Virus record (IMG/VR): IMGVR_UViG_3300035666_002348 | Coordinates: 1-27,963 of that record | DNA: 27,963 nucleotides | Reading direction: 5' to 3' (one strand) | Source of the DNA: a virus | Shown: positions 21,417 through 27,963 of the stretch, piece by piece | Position numbering within the stretch: position 1 is the stretch's first letter | Layout: the number at the start of each line of letters is the position of its first letter | Program-made: the position numbers and the translations under genes | Notes under the pieces: model-generated | What the model was told of the DNA's origin: nothing | The model's database searches: none | What the model saw: only the letters and a program-made list of their open reading frames with translations

Positions 21417-23180
21417 TCAGCCCTCGGGGTCGGTGTTGGCGGGGTTGTCGTTGGTCGGAGGCGGGGGAGGCGGGCGCGGCGGTGTCGGCGTCGGCGTCGG
21501 TTCGGGTGGCGCGTCGCCGGTGACGCCGAGCAGGCCGCGCGCTTCCTCGCGGGACAGGATCCCCGCGTCGACGAGGGCTGGCAGGCCGACGGAAGCGAAG
21601 GGGTTCGCGCTCGTCTTGTCGCCGGCCGGCAGGACGCCCGCCGTGGCGAGGGCCTCCTGCACCTTCGCGTCGATGATGGCCGCGTCCACCCGAGCCTGCA
21701 CGATGTCGGCCTGCGCCTGGGCGCGGGTCTTCCCCGGGTTGAGGCGGAGGTGCACGTCGATCGGGCTCACCTGCCCGTTCTCCTCCTCCCACTCGAGCTC
21801 GGCGCGTAGGTCTTCCTGCTCGGTCGGGGAAAGCGGGATCGTGTGGTACGTGATGGCGTAGCCGCGGGTCGGCACCTTGATCCCGTCGGCGACGAGCAGG
21901 AGCGCGCAGATCCGGATCAGCTCGAGGTCGGCGTCGCGGAACAGGGGCGCCACCTGGACGCTGAACTCCCGCCGGCTGGCCGCGCTGATCTCGAGCGCCG
22001 CGCCGGAGGTCGGGTTCGCGCTCTGGCGGGTCGCGTCGCTGGGCTGCAGACCGTCGCCGATCGCCAAGGTGAGGTGGTACTGGTTCGCCCACGACGCGAG
22101 GTTCGGGAGGTTGACGCCGGGCCCGATCTTCAGGCTCTGCATCGTCTGCCCCTCGAGGAGGGGGATCGACGTCATCGTGTTCGGGTGGAACCGGATCGAG
22201 GCGGCGGGCTGCGACGAGCTGTTCTGCGCCCCCTTCGGGCCGTTGCTCACGACCGCGCCGGCCATCCCCGACAGGTCCACCCCGGTGAGGATGTGGTGCT
22301 CCCCGGTGGCGAACAGGGCGGAGTGACCGGTGTACGTCCAGTAGGCCAGGGCGCGGAACGACCCGCTGTGCATCCCCCGGCGCCACACGGGCCAGAAGGT
22401 GCCCGGGTCCGACGCGCGGCGCACGTTCCACGGCAGGTACGGCACGCCGTCCTCGTCGAGCCACTCGTAAGTCCCGGCCTGCGTGGTGAGCGCGCCGAAC
22501 ACGAGGTCGCCGTCCACGGACGCGGACAGGAGGCGTTCGCTGATGTCGTCGCCGAGCCCACCCTCGCCCTTGAGGGACCGCGCGCGGTACACGCGGTACG
22601 ACGCCTGGGGCACACCCTCCGCGTCGGTCCCGATCTCCCACACGTCCCAGCAGTAGGCGGTGTGCGTGCCGTCGGCCTCGACCAGTCGGCGGGTGCGGAG
22701 CTCGCACAGGCGGACGATGCGCATCGGGTCGTCCTCGGCCACGTCCACGCAGACGTTCTGCGGCAGCACCACGCGGTCGACGATGCGCCCGTCCACCCGC
22801 GAGAGGCGGCGGAACATGATGCCCATGCCCACCGTCAGGTACGCCACCCACTGGCTGCGGCTCCAGATGCGCGCTGCGTCCATCGCGCCGTCGGGGCCGA
22901 TCAGCACGTCCGCGTTCGCCGACGCGTGGATGGTGGGCTTCCGCCCGTACAGCCCAGGCGTGACGAGCTGTCGCGTGGTGGCCGCCATCGGGTTCAGCGC
23001 GGTGTCGGGCGCGCCCCAGTGCCCGACGACCTCGTCGCCGGCCTGTTCCTTAATGAACTCGAGCACCGCCTCGCTGCAGTCCTCGGTGAGCAGCGCGTAC
23101 CGAGTCGCTTGGTACTCGGACCGCAGCTGGTCGGCCTGCGTCAACATCGGCGGCCGAAGCTCCAGAACGGATGAAGTCAC
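21417..23180 (-). CDS. Portal protein
   Basis: This 587-residue protein starts at GTG 23180, overlapping the terminase TAG stop. Location between large terminase and scaffold is diagnostic. The central part has mixed strands and helices (SQWVAYLTVGMGIMFRRLSR, then PWNVRRASDPGTFWPVWRRG). The stem and crown region includes LASWANQYHLTLAIGDGLQP, SGAALEISAASRREFSVQVA and a helical RLNPGKTRAQAQADIVQARV. It ends in a Pro/Thr-rich tail (EPTPTPTPPRPPPPPP). Role: ring of subunits at the capsid vertex for DNA entry and tail joining. The tail extension is longer than needed for a portal core. Confidence 0.82.
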   Translation of the reverse strand: MTSSVLELRPPMLTQADQLRSEYQATRYALLTEDCSEAVLEFIKEQAGDEVVGHWGAPDTALNPMAATTRQLVTPGLYGRKPTIHASANADVLIGPDGAMDAARIWSRSQWVAYLTVGMGIMFRRLSRVDGRIVDRVVLPQNVCVDVAEDDPMRIVRLCELRTRRLVEADGTHTAYCWDVWEIGTDAEGVPQASYRVYRARSLKGEGGLGDDISERLLSASVDGDLVFGALTTQAGTYEWLDEDGVPYLPWNVRRASDPGTFWPVWRRGMHSGSFRALAYWTYTGHSALFATGEHHILTGVDLSGMAGAVVSNGPKGAQNSSSQPAASIRFHPNTMTSIPLLEGQTMQSLKIGPGVNLPNLASWANQYHLTLAIGDGLQPSDATRQSANPTSGAALEISAASRREFSVQVAPLFRDADLELIRICALLLVADGIKVPTRGYAITYHTIPLSPTEQEDLRAELEWEEENGQVSPIDVHLRLNPGKTRAQAQADIVQARVDAAIIDAKVQEALATAGVLPAGDKTSANPFASVGLPALVDAGILSREEARGLLGVTGDAPPEPTPTPTPPRPPPPPPTNDNPANTDPEG

Positions 23181-24589
23181 TAGTACCTCGCTTGCAGAAT
23201 CGGGCCGACCGATGCAGTTATACCGCGCTCGACTGCATACCGTCCAGCATCGAGAACGTCTTTCACGGGGTCGTGCGGGTCGCCGGCGAACACGTTGAAC
23301 GATGCAATCAGCTTCGTGCAGCATGGCCGGATCCGGGCATCCTCCCGGTGTAGCAGCGTGTTGATGGTCCGGCAGCCGGCGCTCGGGCTGTTGCTTCCCT
23401 TCGTGGGGACCGTGAAGGATCGGATCGAACGCAGCGGCCGGCCGAGCTGGGCGGCCAGCTCCTTGCGGATCTCCTCGTTCGACTTCCGGACGTGCTGCCG
23501 GCGCGACTCGGTGGGCACGTCGCCGACCCACTCGTCGACCGAGTCGTACATGAGCCCGTTCCGGCGGAGCATTTCGAGGATGTTGGCCGCGTCCTCCTCG
23601 GGAGCCGTGAAGCCCTCGGAGACGCTCTCGTCGAGGAACACCACCTTGGGCCGCGAGGTGCCGCCGCCAGCGACCGCGACCAGGACGGCGCACTGCTTGC
23701 CGTCGGCGGTGCCGTGGTCGAGGCCGACGATCAACGTCCAGCCGGCGAGCTCCTTGAGTCCCACGTTGCGGACGTGGCGCGTGGCGTCGAACGCCTTGAG
23801 CCACCGGCCGCGGACGACCGGCTCGAGGGACCCGTCGATGCGCATCGCGCGCTCGTGGTCGAGGAGGTTGGCCGCGTACGCGTCGATCTCGGCCTGCCAG
23901 AACCAGGGCACCGGGAACCCAGCGGGATGCATGTTCTCCTGCCGCATCCCGACCGTGTGCTTCACCATCGTCCCGCGCTCGAACCGCCGCCGAATCCAGC
24001 TCTGGTCCGGCATGTCGGGAACGGGGGTGAACCCCAAGCGGATGAACCCGCGGCGGCGCATGATTCGCGGCCTCACCTCGCCGAACACCTCCTCGTCGCT
24101 GGGCTCGTCCATGACGACGAGGTCGTACTGCCCGCCGGCCACGCGCCGGGCGCCGCTGCGGTACGTCGCGAACACGATGACGGCGCCGGCGGCGGGGCCC
24201 GTGGTGAACACGAGGCGGGGAGGCTTGCCCGTGATGCCGCGCCCTTCGTCGAAGCCGCAGCGCGGATCGAGCTCCGCCTTGCACGCGAGCTGCCACAGCT
24301 TCTCCATCAGCGGGACCATCTGTTCGTACGACGTGCCCATCACCAGCACGCGGGCCGCGCCGGACGACCGCCGCCGCATCGTCGGGTGCTCACCCCGCAC
24401 GAACCGGTGGACGAGGTACGCGAGCTCGAACGACTTTCCCACCGCGTTGCCGTCGACCCACGCGGCCTCGGGCGCGTCGATCTCGTCGAAGGCCGCCTGC
24501 GCCTTCGTCAGCGCGACGTGAACGAGCGGGCGCGCCTGGTGCCGGGCGACGGAGGCTTGGGCGAACTCGAGGGCGCGAGGTGCGACCAT
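23180..24589 (-). CDS. terL: Terminase large subunit
   Basis: This 469-residue DNA-packaging ATPase/nuclease starts at ATG 24589. Walker A is DGNAVGKS at about 46-53. Walker B is YDLVVMDEP at about 155-163. A coupling-type motif (GFTPVPD) follows near 186. The C-terminal nuclease half begins with the strand WTLIVGLDHGTADGK (Asp291), with further acidic residues at FLDES (320) and VGDVP (357), as in RNase H-fold terminase nucleases. It cuts concatemers and pumps DNA into the prohead. The gene lies between the small terminase candidate and portal and is coupled to both. Confidence 0.88.
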   Translation of the reverse strand: MVAPRALEFAQASVARHQARPLVHVALTKAQAAFDEIDAPEAAWVDGNAVGKSFELAYLVHRFVRGEHPTMRRRSSGAARVLVMGTSYEQMVPLMEKLWQLACKAELDPRCGFDEGRGITGKPPRLVFTTGPAAGAVIVFATYRSGARRVAGGQYDLVVMDEPSDEEVFGEVRPRIMRRRGFIRLGFTPVPDMPDQSWIRRRFERGTMVKHTVGMRQENMHPAGFPVPWFWQAEIDAYAANLLDHERAMRIDGSLEPVVRGRWLKAFDATRHVRNVGLKELAGWTLIVGLDHGTADGKQCAVLVAVAGGGTSRPKVVFLDESVSEGFTAPEEDAANILEMLRRNGLMYDSVDEWVGDVPTESRRQHVRKSNEEIRKELAAQLGRPLRSIRSFTVPTKGSNSPSAGCRTINTLLHREDARIRPCCTKLIASFNVFAGDPHDPVKDVLDAGRYAVERGITASVGPILQARY

Positions 24590-25326
24590 CAGGCGTCCTC
24601 CTCGTCGCGGTCGTCCTTGATGCGCCGGATCTGCGCGGGGTCGGGCACGACGAGCAGGCGGTGGCGCTCGAGGTACACGTCAACGAACGCGCGCAGGTGG
24701 GGCTCGGGCATCTCGCTGGCCGCGCCGCGGAGCTCGTGCAGGAACTGCTCTTCGGTCGCGTCCTCGAGGCCGCGTGACGCAGGCGGGCGGAGCTGCACGA
24801 TCCGGTCCTCGGCGATGGCGACCTGGCGGGACAGTGACGCGACGGCGGCCACGTTGCCCGTCTTCTCCGCGCGGCTCAGGCCCCGGCGCAGCTTCGCCAG
24901 GCGACCCGCCACGATCTCCTCCTCGGTGGCGGTGAGGGGGTCGACCTCGTCGTCATCGTCCTCGGTGTCCTCGACGGCGGCGATCTTGTCGTACTCGCCG
25001 CGGGTGACGCGGGACTCCCGGAGGAGCTTCTCCGCCACCGACGGGTCCACCACCGTCAGCAGCAGCCGATCGAGCTGGTCGAGCCGTTGCTCGAGCCACG
25101 CCCGCCGGGAGGTCTGGGCGCGTTGGGGAGCGGCCGCCGGGGCGGTCACTTCGCGCGCGCGCGAGGTCGGCGCCTTCTTGGCTTCTCGGCCCCATTCCCG
25201 CACCGTGTCGTATGGCAGGCCGAAGTGTGCCGCGGCCTTGCGGTACCCCTGCCCGGTGTCGGCCAGCCACGCGACCACGTCGTCCCGCGTCGGTTCGGCT
25301 GTTGCTATGGGTACGCGACGCGCCAA
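24589..25326 (-). CDS. Terminase small subunit candidate
   Basis: This 245-residue protein overlaps the large terminase start (ATGA). The N-terminus has a helix-turn-helix (DVVAWLADTGQGYRKAAAHF, then GLPYDTVREWGREAKK), as expected of a DNA-recognising small terminase. The middle is helical (RRAWLEQRLDQLDRLLLTVV) with an acidic stretch (EDTEDDDDEVD). The end is helical and charged. The frame has a stop upstream and only TTG at 25326 as an early start, with GGGAG four bases before, so a TTG start is likely. Confidence 0.72.
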   Translation of the reverse strand: MARRVPIATAEPTRDDVVAWLADTGQGYRKAAAHFGLPYDTVREWGREAKKAPTSRAREVTAPAAAPQRAQTSRRAWLEQRLDQLDRLLLTVVDPSVAEKLLRESRVTRGEYDKIAAVEDTEDDDDEVDPLTATEEEIVAGRLAKLRRGLSRAEKTGNVAAVASLSRQVAIAEDRIVQLRPPASRGLEDATEEQFLHELRGAASEMPEPHLRAFVDVYLERHRLLVVPDPAQIRRIKDDRDEEDA

Positions 25327-25460
25327 GGGGCTCCCTGTCGCTTGTGAATCACCATGTTAGCCCGGAAAACCTTTGGCGCGCGCGGAAGAATGCCCTTCGC
25401 GAACCCCCCGGGGGGCCGTTTCGGATACACGCCCCCTGCCGCCCCCTTCCGGCCCTCCCC
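25327..25460. other. Non-coding gap upstream of terminase genes with C6G6 palindrome
   Basis: No gene is seen. The gap holds a perfect 12-bp palindrome of six C and six G (25404-25415), an adjacent TTCGCGAA palindrome (25396-25403), and a less GC-rich patch (25354-25372). Sites for terminase binding or cutting (cos or pac) often lie just upstream of the small terminase gene, so this is a candidate; a promoter for the packaging genes is another. Neither can be shown from sequence. Confidence 0.35.
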
Positions 25461-25913
25461 TCACGGCACGTCCCCGCCACCGATGGCCAGGAGGCGCGTC
25501 TGCAGGCGCAGGGCACCGCACACGAGCTGGTCGACGCTGCCCTCGCCGAGCGCGTACGCCGACCCCGTCGCGCGGCCACGGTGGGCAGCGGCGAACGCCA
25601 GTCCGATCACGTCACCCGACTCGGCGCGCGCGAGCAGGTCGCGGCACAGCGCCACCACCTCGGGCACGGGGCCCGGGGCGGGCAGGGCGGCGAGCGATCG
25701 AGGGCGGGCGAGCTTCCACACGGTGCGGCGCCCGACCTTCTCCGGCCTCACCACGCCCTCGTCGACCATCCGCGCCCACGCAGCCTTCGCCCTGACGCTG
25801 AGCTGGTACGTGCGCCGGCTCGCCTCCTCGCCGCTCCGCTCCCCACCACCTGCTGCCACCCAGTCGGTGAGCACCTGCACCCACTCGTCCTCGGTGCGCT
25901 GCGGGCCCGTCAC
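25461..25913 (-). CDS. Hypothetical protein, possible winged-helix N-terminus
   Basis: This 150-residue protein starts at GTG 25913, overlapping the previous stop (GTGA). The N-terminal half (TYQLSVRAKAAWARMVDEGV, then VRPEKVGRRTVWKLAR) looks like a winged-helix unit with a basic wing. The C-terminal half (EVVALCRDLLARAESGDVIG, then LAFAAAHRGRATGSAYALGE, then DQLVCGALRLQTRLLA) has the pattern of a small domain seen in other phages, where a 'helix, GxIxGLA strand, GTGYA, helix' unit occurs; function unknown. It is located between replication and packaging genes. Confidence 0.55.
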   Translation of the reverse strand: MTGPQRTEDEWVQVLTDWVAAGGGERSGEEASRRTYQLSVRAKAAWARMVDEGVVRPEKVGRRTVWKLARPRSLAALPAPGPVPEVVALCRDLLARAESGDVIGLAFAAAHRGRATGSAYALGEGSVDQLVCGALRLQTRLLAIGGGDVP

Positions 25914-26062
25914 CGGCCACCGTCCACGCGCCGCAGGGACGCTGCCGTGGTGCCCCGCAGGCTCGCCTGTACCTCGCCCGCCCTCGCGGCCTGGGTGGCG
26001 TTGGGCGCCTCCACGGTCGAGGTCTGGCCGTTCGCGAACGTGATCACCCACTTGCTGCTCAT
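25910..26062 (-). CDS. 50-residue hypothetical protein
   Basis: ATG 26062 follows a GGGAG ribosome binding site and overlaps the previous stop region. The sequence begins MSSKWVITFANGQTSTVEAP and ends with an Ala/Arg helix (NATQAARAGEVQASLRGTTA). The strand-rich N-terminus (KWVITFANGQTSTVEA) and following helix resemble small DNA-mimic or modulator-size phage proteins, but no family is recognised. The GTGA junction with the next gene supports translation. Confidence 0.5.
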   Translation of the reverse strand: MSSKWVITFANGQTSTVEAPNATQAARAGEVQASLRGTTAASLRRVDGGR

Positions 26063-26757
26063 GCGCTCTCCCTGCGGGGGTTGTTGCTCAACAGACGGGG
26101 CCTCGGCCCACCACCGAGCAGGGCGGCCACGCTGGCCTCCTGCCCCTCGAGCTGCCGGCGCTTGGCGGTGCCGCGGAACGCAGCCCGGAACGCAGCCCGG
26201 TGCGCCACCAGGTCCTCCGACACGGCGAGCCCGCGCCACCCACCACAGGCGGACAGGCCCGCGAACACGGCGACCAGCCGCGCCTCGGGCCCCTTCGGAA
26301 GCCCCTGACGCCGCCGCTCCTGCTGCTCGGCGAGAAGCGCGTCCCCACGGGTGCGGAGCTCCTGGGTGCGGGTCCGCATCGCCGCCTCGAGCTCGAGCAG
26401 GTGCAGCACCGTCGGCACGCTGCGACAGCACCAGTCGCGCCCCCTCGACTGCAACAGCGCCAGCACCTCGCCCCACGCCTCGTCTGCCTCGTCCGTCTCG
26501 ACGTTGTCCCCGAGGGCGTGGAGCAGCGTGCCCGGCATCGGCCACTTCGATCCGAAGCGCACGTCCGCCGACCGCAAGAACGCCGTGGCCATCAGCAGCA
26601 CCCGGGCCGGCTCGACGTCGGCCAGAACGAGGCCCCACGTGTCGAGGGCGTTGGCGAGCTCGTGGTCGCTGGTCCAGGGGCGGCGGAGGCCCGCGCCCTC
26701 CAGCACCTTCCACGCGCCGAGGATGGCGTCCCTGAGGCTACTCTTCGTCGTCTTCAT
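26059..26757 (-). CDS. Helicase-loader/replisome-organiser-like protein
   Basis: This 232-residue protein starts at ATG 26757 with GGAGG upstream, inside the end of the initiator gene. The N-terminal half has a pattern seen in phage helicase loaders and G39P-type proteins: WTSDHELANALDTWGLVLAD, VEPARVLLMATAFLRSADVR and FGSKWPMPGTLLHAL. The C-terminal part has SACGGWRGLAVSEDL and HRAAFRAAFRG. No Walker A motif is present, so it is not a DnaC-type ATPase. Pairing with the upstream initiator supports a replication role. Confidence in the exact function is moderate to low. Confidence 0.45.
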   Translation of the reverse strand: MKTTKSSLRDAILGAWKVLEGAGLRRPWTSDHELANALDTWGLVLADVEPARVLLMATAFLRSADVRFGSKWPMPGTLLHALGDNVETDEADEAWGEVLALLQSRGRDWCCRSVPTVLHLLELEAAMRTRTQELRTRGDALLAEQQERRRQGLPKGPEARLVAVFAGLSACGGWRGLAVSEDLVAHRAAFRAAFRGTAKRRQLEGQEASVAALLGGGPRPRLLSNNPRRESA

Positions 26758-27742
26758 CGGGTCCTCCGTCCTCTGCCAGTTTCCGCGCCTGTTCCTTCGC
26801 CCACAGCCGGTCCAGTGCTCCATCGCCGGCGGACGGCGGCGCAGGGCCTCCGAAGCGGCGCTGCTGCGTCCCTCCGGCCGGGTTGTCGCCGAACTCGCGC
26901 CACAGGCCGGAGTAGGCCTCGACGTGCCGCAGCACGGTGTCGAGGTCGTACCGCTCGCCTCGGAAGTGCAGTGCGCGGCTGTGCTGGCTCCACGCCACGA
27001 ACCGCAGGGCGTCGAGCACGGCGTCGGCGTCGTTGCGGACCGCCGTCATCAGCTTGGAGCCGATGCCCTTCGACGGGCTCTCGGGGCCGCTGCTGGGCTT
27101 CCTGCCGCACGCTGGGAGGACCTGGGAGCCCCAGAACAGCGCTGCCGTGTGCCACGCCTCGCGGTGGGGGTCGACCTTCGGCGGTGCCGGGGGTCCGACG
27201 AGCGTAGGCTGGACCGGCGGAGCCGGGACGCTGTCTTCCTTGTGGTGGGTGGTGGGTGGGTTTGTGGTACAAGGAACCGCGCGCGATGGCGGTGGGCTGG
27301 CGGTCGGCTGGCGGAGCGCTGGCGGTGGGCTGGCGGAACCGTCGGAGTCTTCGGCGTTCACCGGTACCTCGGCTGGTGGTGCGCTGGTGGTCGGCTGGCG
27401 GCCGGCTGGCGGAGCGCTGGCGGTGGGACGCTGGGCACCCCACCGCGCGGAGTCCCACCAGAGCTCGGGGGCTGCCCGGAGCTGCTTGACCGCCCAGTCG
27501 CTCCAGCCCCAGCGCTTCACGAGGGCGGGACGGCCCGGGAGGGCGGCACGGATGGCCTCCCGGTCGGCGTCGGTCACCTGCTCCGTCCGCAGCTTCGACA
27601 CGCCCAGGCGGAAGGCTGCGGCGTCTGCGTAGAAGCGCAGGTCCGTGATGGCCGCCGACTCGGGCCAGCGCTGACCCGACGCGGTGAGCATCTCCGCGAT
27701 GAGCGGCCAGCCGTCGGCGGGGGTGGGGATGAAGCCGCTCAC
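26738..27742 (-). CDS. Phage replication initiator candidate with internal iterons
   Basis: This 334-residue protein starts at GTG 27742, coupled to the preceding gene. Residues about 71-99 (RPALVKRWGWSDWAVKQLRA) form a helix-turn-helix like those of phage initiators. A Pro/Thr/Ser/Ala-rich linker runs from about 104 to 190 (PTASAPPAGRQPTTSAPPAE). A helical C-terminal domain follows (KGIGSKLMTAVRNDADAVLD, then ERYDLDTVLRHVEAYSG). The linker is encoded by ten 11-bp repeats whose length is not a multiple of three, so the repeats are probably kept for DNA function. A lambda-O-like arrangement, an initiator gene containing its own origin, is inferred. Confidence 0.55.
   Translation of the reverse strand: MSGFIPTPADGWPLIAEMLTASGQRWPESAAITDLRFYADAAAFRLGVSKLRTEQVTDADREAIRAALPGRPALVKRWGWSDWAVKQLRAAPELWWDSARWGAQRPTASAPPAGRQPTTSAPPAEVPVNAEDSDGSASPPPALRQPTASPPPSRAVPCTTNPPTTHHKEDSVPAPPVQPTLVGPPAPPKVDPHREAWHTAALFWGSQVLPACGRKPSSGPESPSKGIGSKLMTAVRNDADAVLDALRFVAWSQHSRALHFRGERYDLDTVLRHVEAYSGLWREFGDNPAGGTQQRRFGGPAPPSAGDGALDRLWAKEQARKLAEDGGPDEDDEE
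27238..27274. other. GT-rich, lower-GC segment inside initiator gene
   Basis: Six-base inverted repeats CCTTGT (27238-27243) and ACAAGG (27269-27274) flank a strand made almost only of G and T with five G-runs (27244-27260) followed by TTTGTGG. It lies next to the iterons. It may be an unwinding element or a G-quadruplex-capable stretch on the plus strand. It also encodes NPPTTHHK of the initiator linker. Confidence 0.4.
27286..27427. repeat. Ten 11-bp iterons, candidate replication origin
   Basis: On the plus strand the consensus is CTGGCGGNNGG. Block one: 27286, 27297, 27308, 27319 and 27330 (the first begins AT, the last ends AACC). Block two: 27373, 27384, 27395, 27406 and 27417 (the first two have CTGGTGG). 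Blocks are separated by 32 bp. Within each block units are head to tail at exactly 11 bp. A 25-base run is identical at 27305-27329 and 27403-27427. The period does not preserve the reading frame of the surrounding gene, which argues for a DNA-level role such as initiator binding. Confidence 0.65.
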
Positions 27743-27963
27743 CGGAGGCGCCCGTGGACGTCCGTGGACGCCCGCTCGAGGTCGTCGAGCCCATCGCCCG
27801 ACGGGCTACCCGCCACTTCGGCGCGGCCCACCCCGTGCACCCCTTGGGCAGCGTGCACACCCTCCACCACCTCCGCGACCTCCACCGCCCGGTACAGGCT
27901 CGGCTGGACGCCACGGGGCGCGTAGGTGTGGCCGGCGTGCTCGACCAGGCCGGCCTCCACCAG
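27739..27963 (-). CDS. Partial protein, possible winged-helix C-terminus
   Basis: The reading frame is open through the right edge, so the start is missing. The visible part begins LVEAGLVEHAGHTYAPRGVQ then PSLYRAVEVAEVVEGVHAAQ. The first section resembles the last helix and wing of a winged-helix regulator, in which 'LVEAGLVE' is followed by a turn and beta hairpin. The end (STDVHGRLR) is low in features. It overlaps the initiator start (GTGA at 27739-27742). A regulator or replication accessory role is possible; the evidence is thin. Confidence 0.35.
   Translation of the reverse strand: MVEAGLVEHAGHTYAPRGVQPSLYRAVEVAEVVEGVHAAQGVHGVGRAEVAGSPSGDGLDDLERASTDVHGRLR

Noticed and set aside
21417-24296. 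A frame joining the portal upstream into the terminase region (959 codons)
   Set aside because: The part before 23180 is a shadow of terminase. A GTG at 23180 overlapping the terminase stop gives a portal of normal size.
1-27963. tRNA genes, CRISPR arrays, insertion sequences, integrase and attachment sites
   Set aside because: I looked on both strands and saw no cloverleaf-like tRNA, spaced repeat array, transposase or integrase motif. The only regular array is the iteron block, which has no spacers of CRISPR type.

Overview
This 28 kb window is most of a tailed-phage (siphovirus-type, Caudoviricetes) genome or prophage. GC content is very high (roughly 70% by eye), GTG starts are common, and genes are packed tightly with stop/start overlaps such as ATGA and GTGA. 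I cannot name the host. Base composition points to a high-GC bacterium, and two genes carry ordinary Sec-type signal peptides. I saw no integrase, tRNA, rRNA, CRISPR array or insertion sequence. Both edges cut through genes.

Minus strand, read in transcription order from the right edge: the end of a possible winged-helix protein; a replication-initiator candidate with 11-bp iterons inside its gene; a helicase-loader-like protein; two small genes; then terminase small and large subunits, portal, scaffold and major capsid protein. Next come two unknown proteins, two related beta-sandwich structural proteins, a connector candidate, a tail terminator candidate, two tail-tube-region proteins, tail assembly chaperones joined by a -1 frameshift, an HK97 gp10-like protein and the tape measure protein. 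The tail tip follows: a 1041-residue protein with three Asp-box (sialidase-type) repeats, a hub-like protein, a fibre with a chaperone-like motif, and further structural genes. The block ends with two signal-peptide proteins, a run of very small membrane proteins, an NlpC/P60 endolysin with a peptidoglycan-binding domain, another small membrane protein and a membrane-anchored HELGH metalloprotease.

Plus strand, left 1.6 kb: the end of a GIY-YIG (T5orf172/Mug113-type) protein, then an AT-rich promoter/operator region, then an operon of four small genes including a helix-turn-helix protein. This operon converges on, and overlaps, the end of the minus-strand block.

The gene order implies that one long, translationally coupled minus-strand array carries replication, packaging, head, tail and lysis. 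The main discoveries proposed here are the intragenic iteron origin, the GGGTTTT frameshift site, the exported structural-type proteins, and the crowded membrane-protein lysis region with a 34-residue transmembrane peptide.
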